Shown here: positions 63,011 through 64,000 of the stretch, piece by piece
Layout of the letters: each line of letters opens with the position of its first letter
Numbering within the stretch: position 1 is the first letter of the stretch
Source: Anarhynchus alexandrinus
Lineage: Eukaryota; Chordata; Aves; Charadriiformes; Charadriidae
Direction: 5' to 3'
DNA length: 64,000 bases
Assembly: GCA_008711295.1 (NCBI GenBank)
Contig: VUYV01000147.1
Span: forward strand, 734,477 to 798,476
Made by a program: the position numbers and the translations under genes
The notes under the pieces: model-generated
What the model was told of the DNA's origin: nothing
Seen by the model: only the letters and a program-made list of their open reading frames with translations
Database searches by the model: none

Positions 63011-64000
63011 CTAAACAACCCCAGTTCCCTCAGCCACTCCTCATAAGACTTGTTCTCCAGAGCCCTCACCAGCTTCGTTGCCCTTCTCTGGACACGCTCC
63101 AGCACCTCAATGTCTTTCTTGTAGTGAGGGGCCCAAAACTGAACACAGTACTTGAGGTGGGGCCTCACCAGTGCTGAGTAGAGGGGGATGATCACTTCCC
63201 TAGTCCTGCTGGCCACGCTATTCCTGATACAAGCCAGAATGCTGTTGGCCTTCTTGGACACCTGGGCACACTGCTGGCTCATATTCAGCCAGTTGTTAAC
63301 CAACACCCCCAGGTCCTTTTCTGCCAGGTAACTTTCCAGCCACTCTTCCCCAGGCCTGTAGCGCTGCATGGGGTTGTTGCGACACAAGTGCAGGACCCGG
63401 CACTTGGCCTTGTTGAACCTCCTACCATTGGCATTGACCCATCAGTCCAGCCTGTCCAGATCCCTCTGTAAAGCCTTCCTACCCTCAAGCAGATCAACGC
63501 TCCTGCCCAACTTGGTGTTGTCTGCAAACTTACTGAGGGTGCACTTGATCCTCTCGTCCAGATCAGGTAAAGATATTAAGTAGAACTCTCCTCAATACTG
63601 ACTCCTGGAGAACTCCACTTGTGACTGACCTCCAACTGGATTTAACTCCATTCACCACAACTCTTTGGACCCAGCCAGTTTTTTACCCAGCAAAGCATAC
63701 ACCTGTTCAGGCTATGAGCAGCCAGTTTTTCCAGGAGAATGTTGAGGGAATAGGTGTCAAAGGCTTTACTGAAGTCTAGGTAGACAAAATCCACAGCCTT
63801 TCCCTTGTCCACTAAGAGAGTCAGCTTGACATAGAAGGAGATCAGGTTAGTCAAGTTGGACCTGCCTTTTATAAACCCATGCTGACTGGGCCTTGATATG
63901 ACTTCAAGGAATAATGGTTATGATTACTAAGTGTGTGCAAATGTATCAGTAATTTGGCTGGGAATATATATGGTTTGAGACAGAGCATGCTTGGGTTTGT

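Larger units (their letters stand above)
62368..63895 (-). mobile_element. CR1 LINE interrupted by a nested LTR
   Basis: On the minus strand the copy runs from a region upstream of RT motif A ([20 protein letters not shown] at 63642-63854) through a degenerate motif B, a motif C that reads FADNTK instead of FADDTK near 63520, then [15 protein letters not shown] and [17 protein letters not shown], to LFSL at about 63007. There a 283-bp LTR plus a duplicated CCAGG is inserted, after which [11 protein letters not shown] resumes. The 3' tail AGAATCATAGAAT lies at 62368-62380. The D-to-N change in motif C removes a catalytic aspartate, and other frame breaks confirm it is dead. It shares its subfamily with the copy at 48004-48851. 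Confidence 0.94.
18646..64000 (+). other. PTPRK: PTPRK intron downstream of the MAM exon (5' 45.4 kb only)
   Basis: From the donor at 18646 to the end of the window no further PTPRK exon was found. The next exon should start with codons following NEYQ and continue the MAM domain into the linker before the Ig domain; nothing like that was seen on the + strand. The intron is therefore at least 45.3 kb, as expected for this gene family, which has very long 5' introns. Confidence 0.8.

Noticed and set aside
62473..63387. 304-codon open frame on the minus strand
   Set aside because: It is a CR1 ORF2 fragment joined in frame to antisense LTR sequence and again to CR1; the centre is translated LTR, and the CR1 parts have frame breaks elsewhere. 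It is not a host gene.
1..64000. tRNA, rRNA, CRISPR or bacterial-type operon signals
   Set aside because: None was seen. The sequence is vertebrate intron; short regular repeats here are microsatellites or local duplications.

Overview
The window looks like bird (Aves) nuclear DNA. It is AT-rich, non-coding for almost its whole length, and scattered with CR1 non-LTR retrotransposons and solo long terminal repeats (LTRs) of endogenous retroviruses of types common in bird genomes. Everything here was read by eye; no database search was run. Two single N characters (10844 and 16918) show it comes from an assembled genome.

The only protein-coding piece I can support is one 272-bp exon at 18374-18645 on the + strand. 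It encodes part of the extracellular MAM domain of receptor-type tyrosine-protein phosphatase kappa (PTPRK), with a proper acceptor and donor. The window is therefore best read as the last 18.4 kb of one PTPRK intron, the exon, and the first 45.4 kb of the next intron. No second exon was found.

Layout: 1-18373 upstream intron, with a solo LTR (553-1118), a very old CR1 (about 2205-2965), an LTR fragment (12082-12390) and two antisense CR1 copies (14580-15735 and 16299-17597). 18374-18645 PTPRK exon. 18646-64000 downstream intron, with a MIR-like SINE remnant (about 25050-25205), a GC-rich patch (32578-33260), an antisense LTR fragment (41700-42031), an old CR1 (42190-42775), CR1 pieces (44110-44389 and 48004-48851), an antisense LTR (55140-55757), a CR1 lacking its reverse-transcriptase core (59712-60685) and, at the right end, a CR1 (62368-63895) holding a nested CpG-rich LTR (62723-63005) with a perfect 5-bp target-site duplication.

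There is no operon or pathway here. Function is limited to splicing of the PTPRK exon; the mobile elements are fossils, although some LTRs keep promoter-like or polyadenylation-like motifs that could act within the host gene. I found no convincing undescribed biological system. The most useful leads are the nested LTR that keeps the CR1 frame open, an N placed exactly at a CR1 deletion junction, a perfect 13-bp hairpin, a 30-bp alternating purine-pyrimidine run, and an isolated CpG-rich patch.
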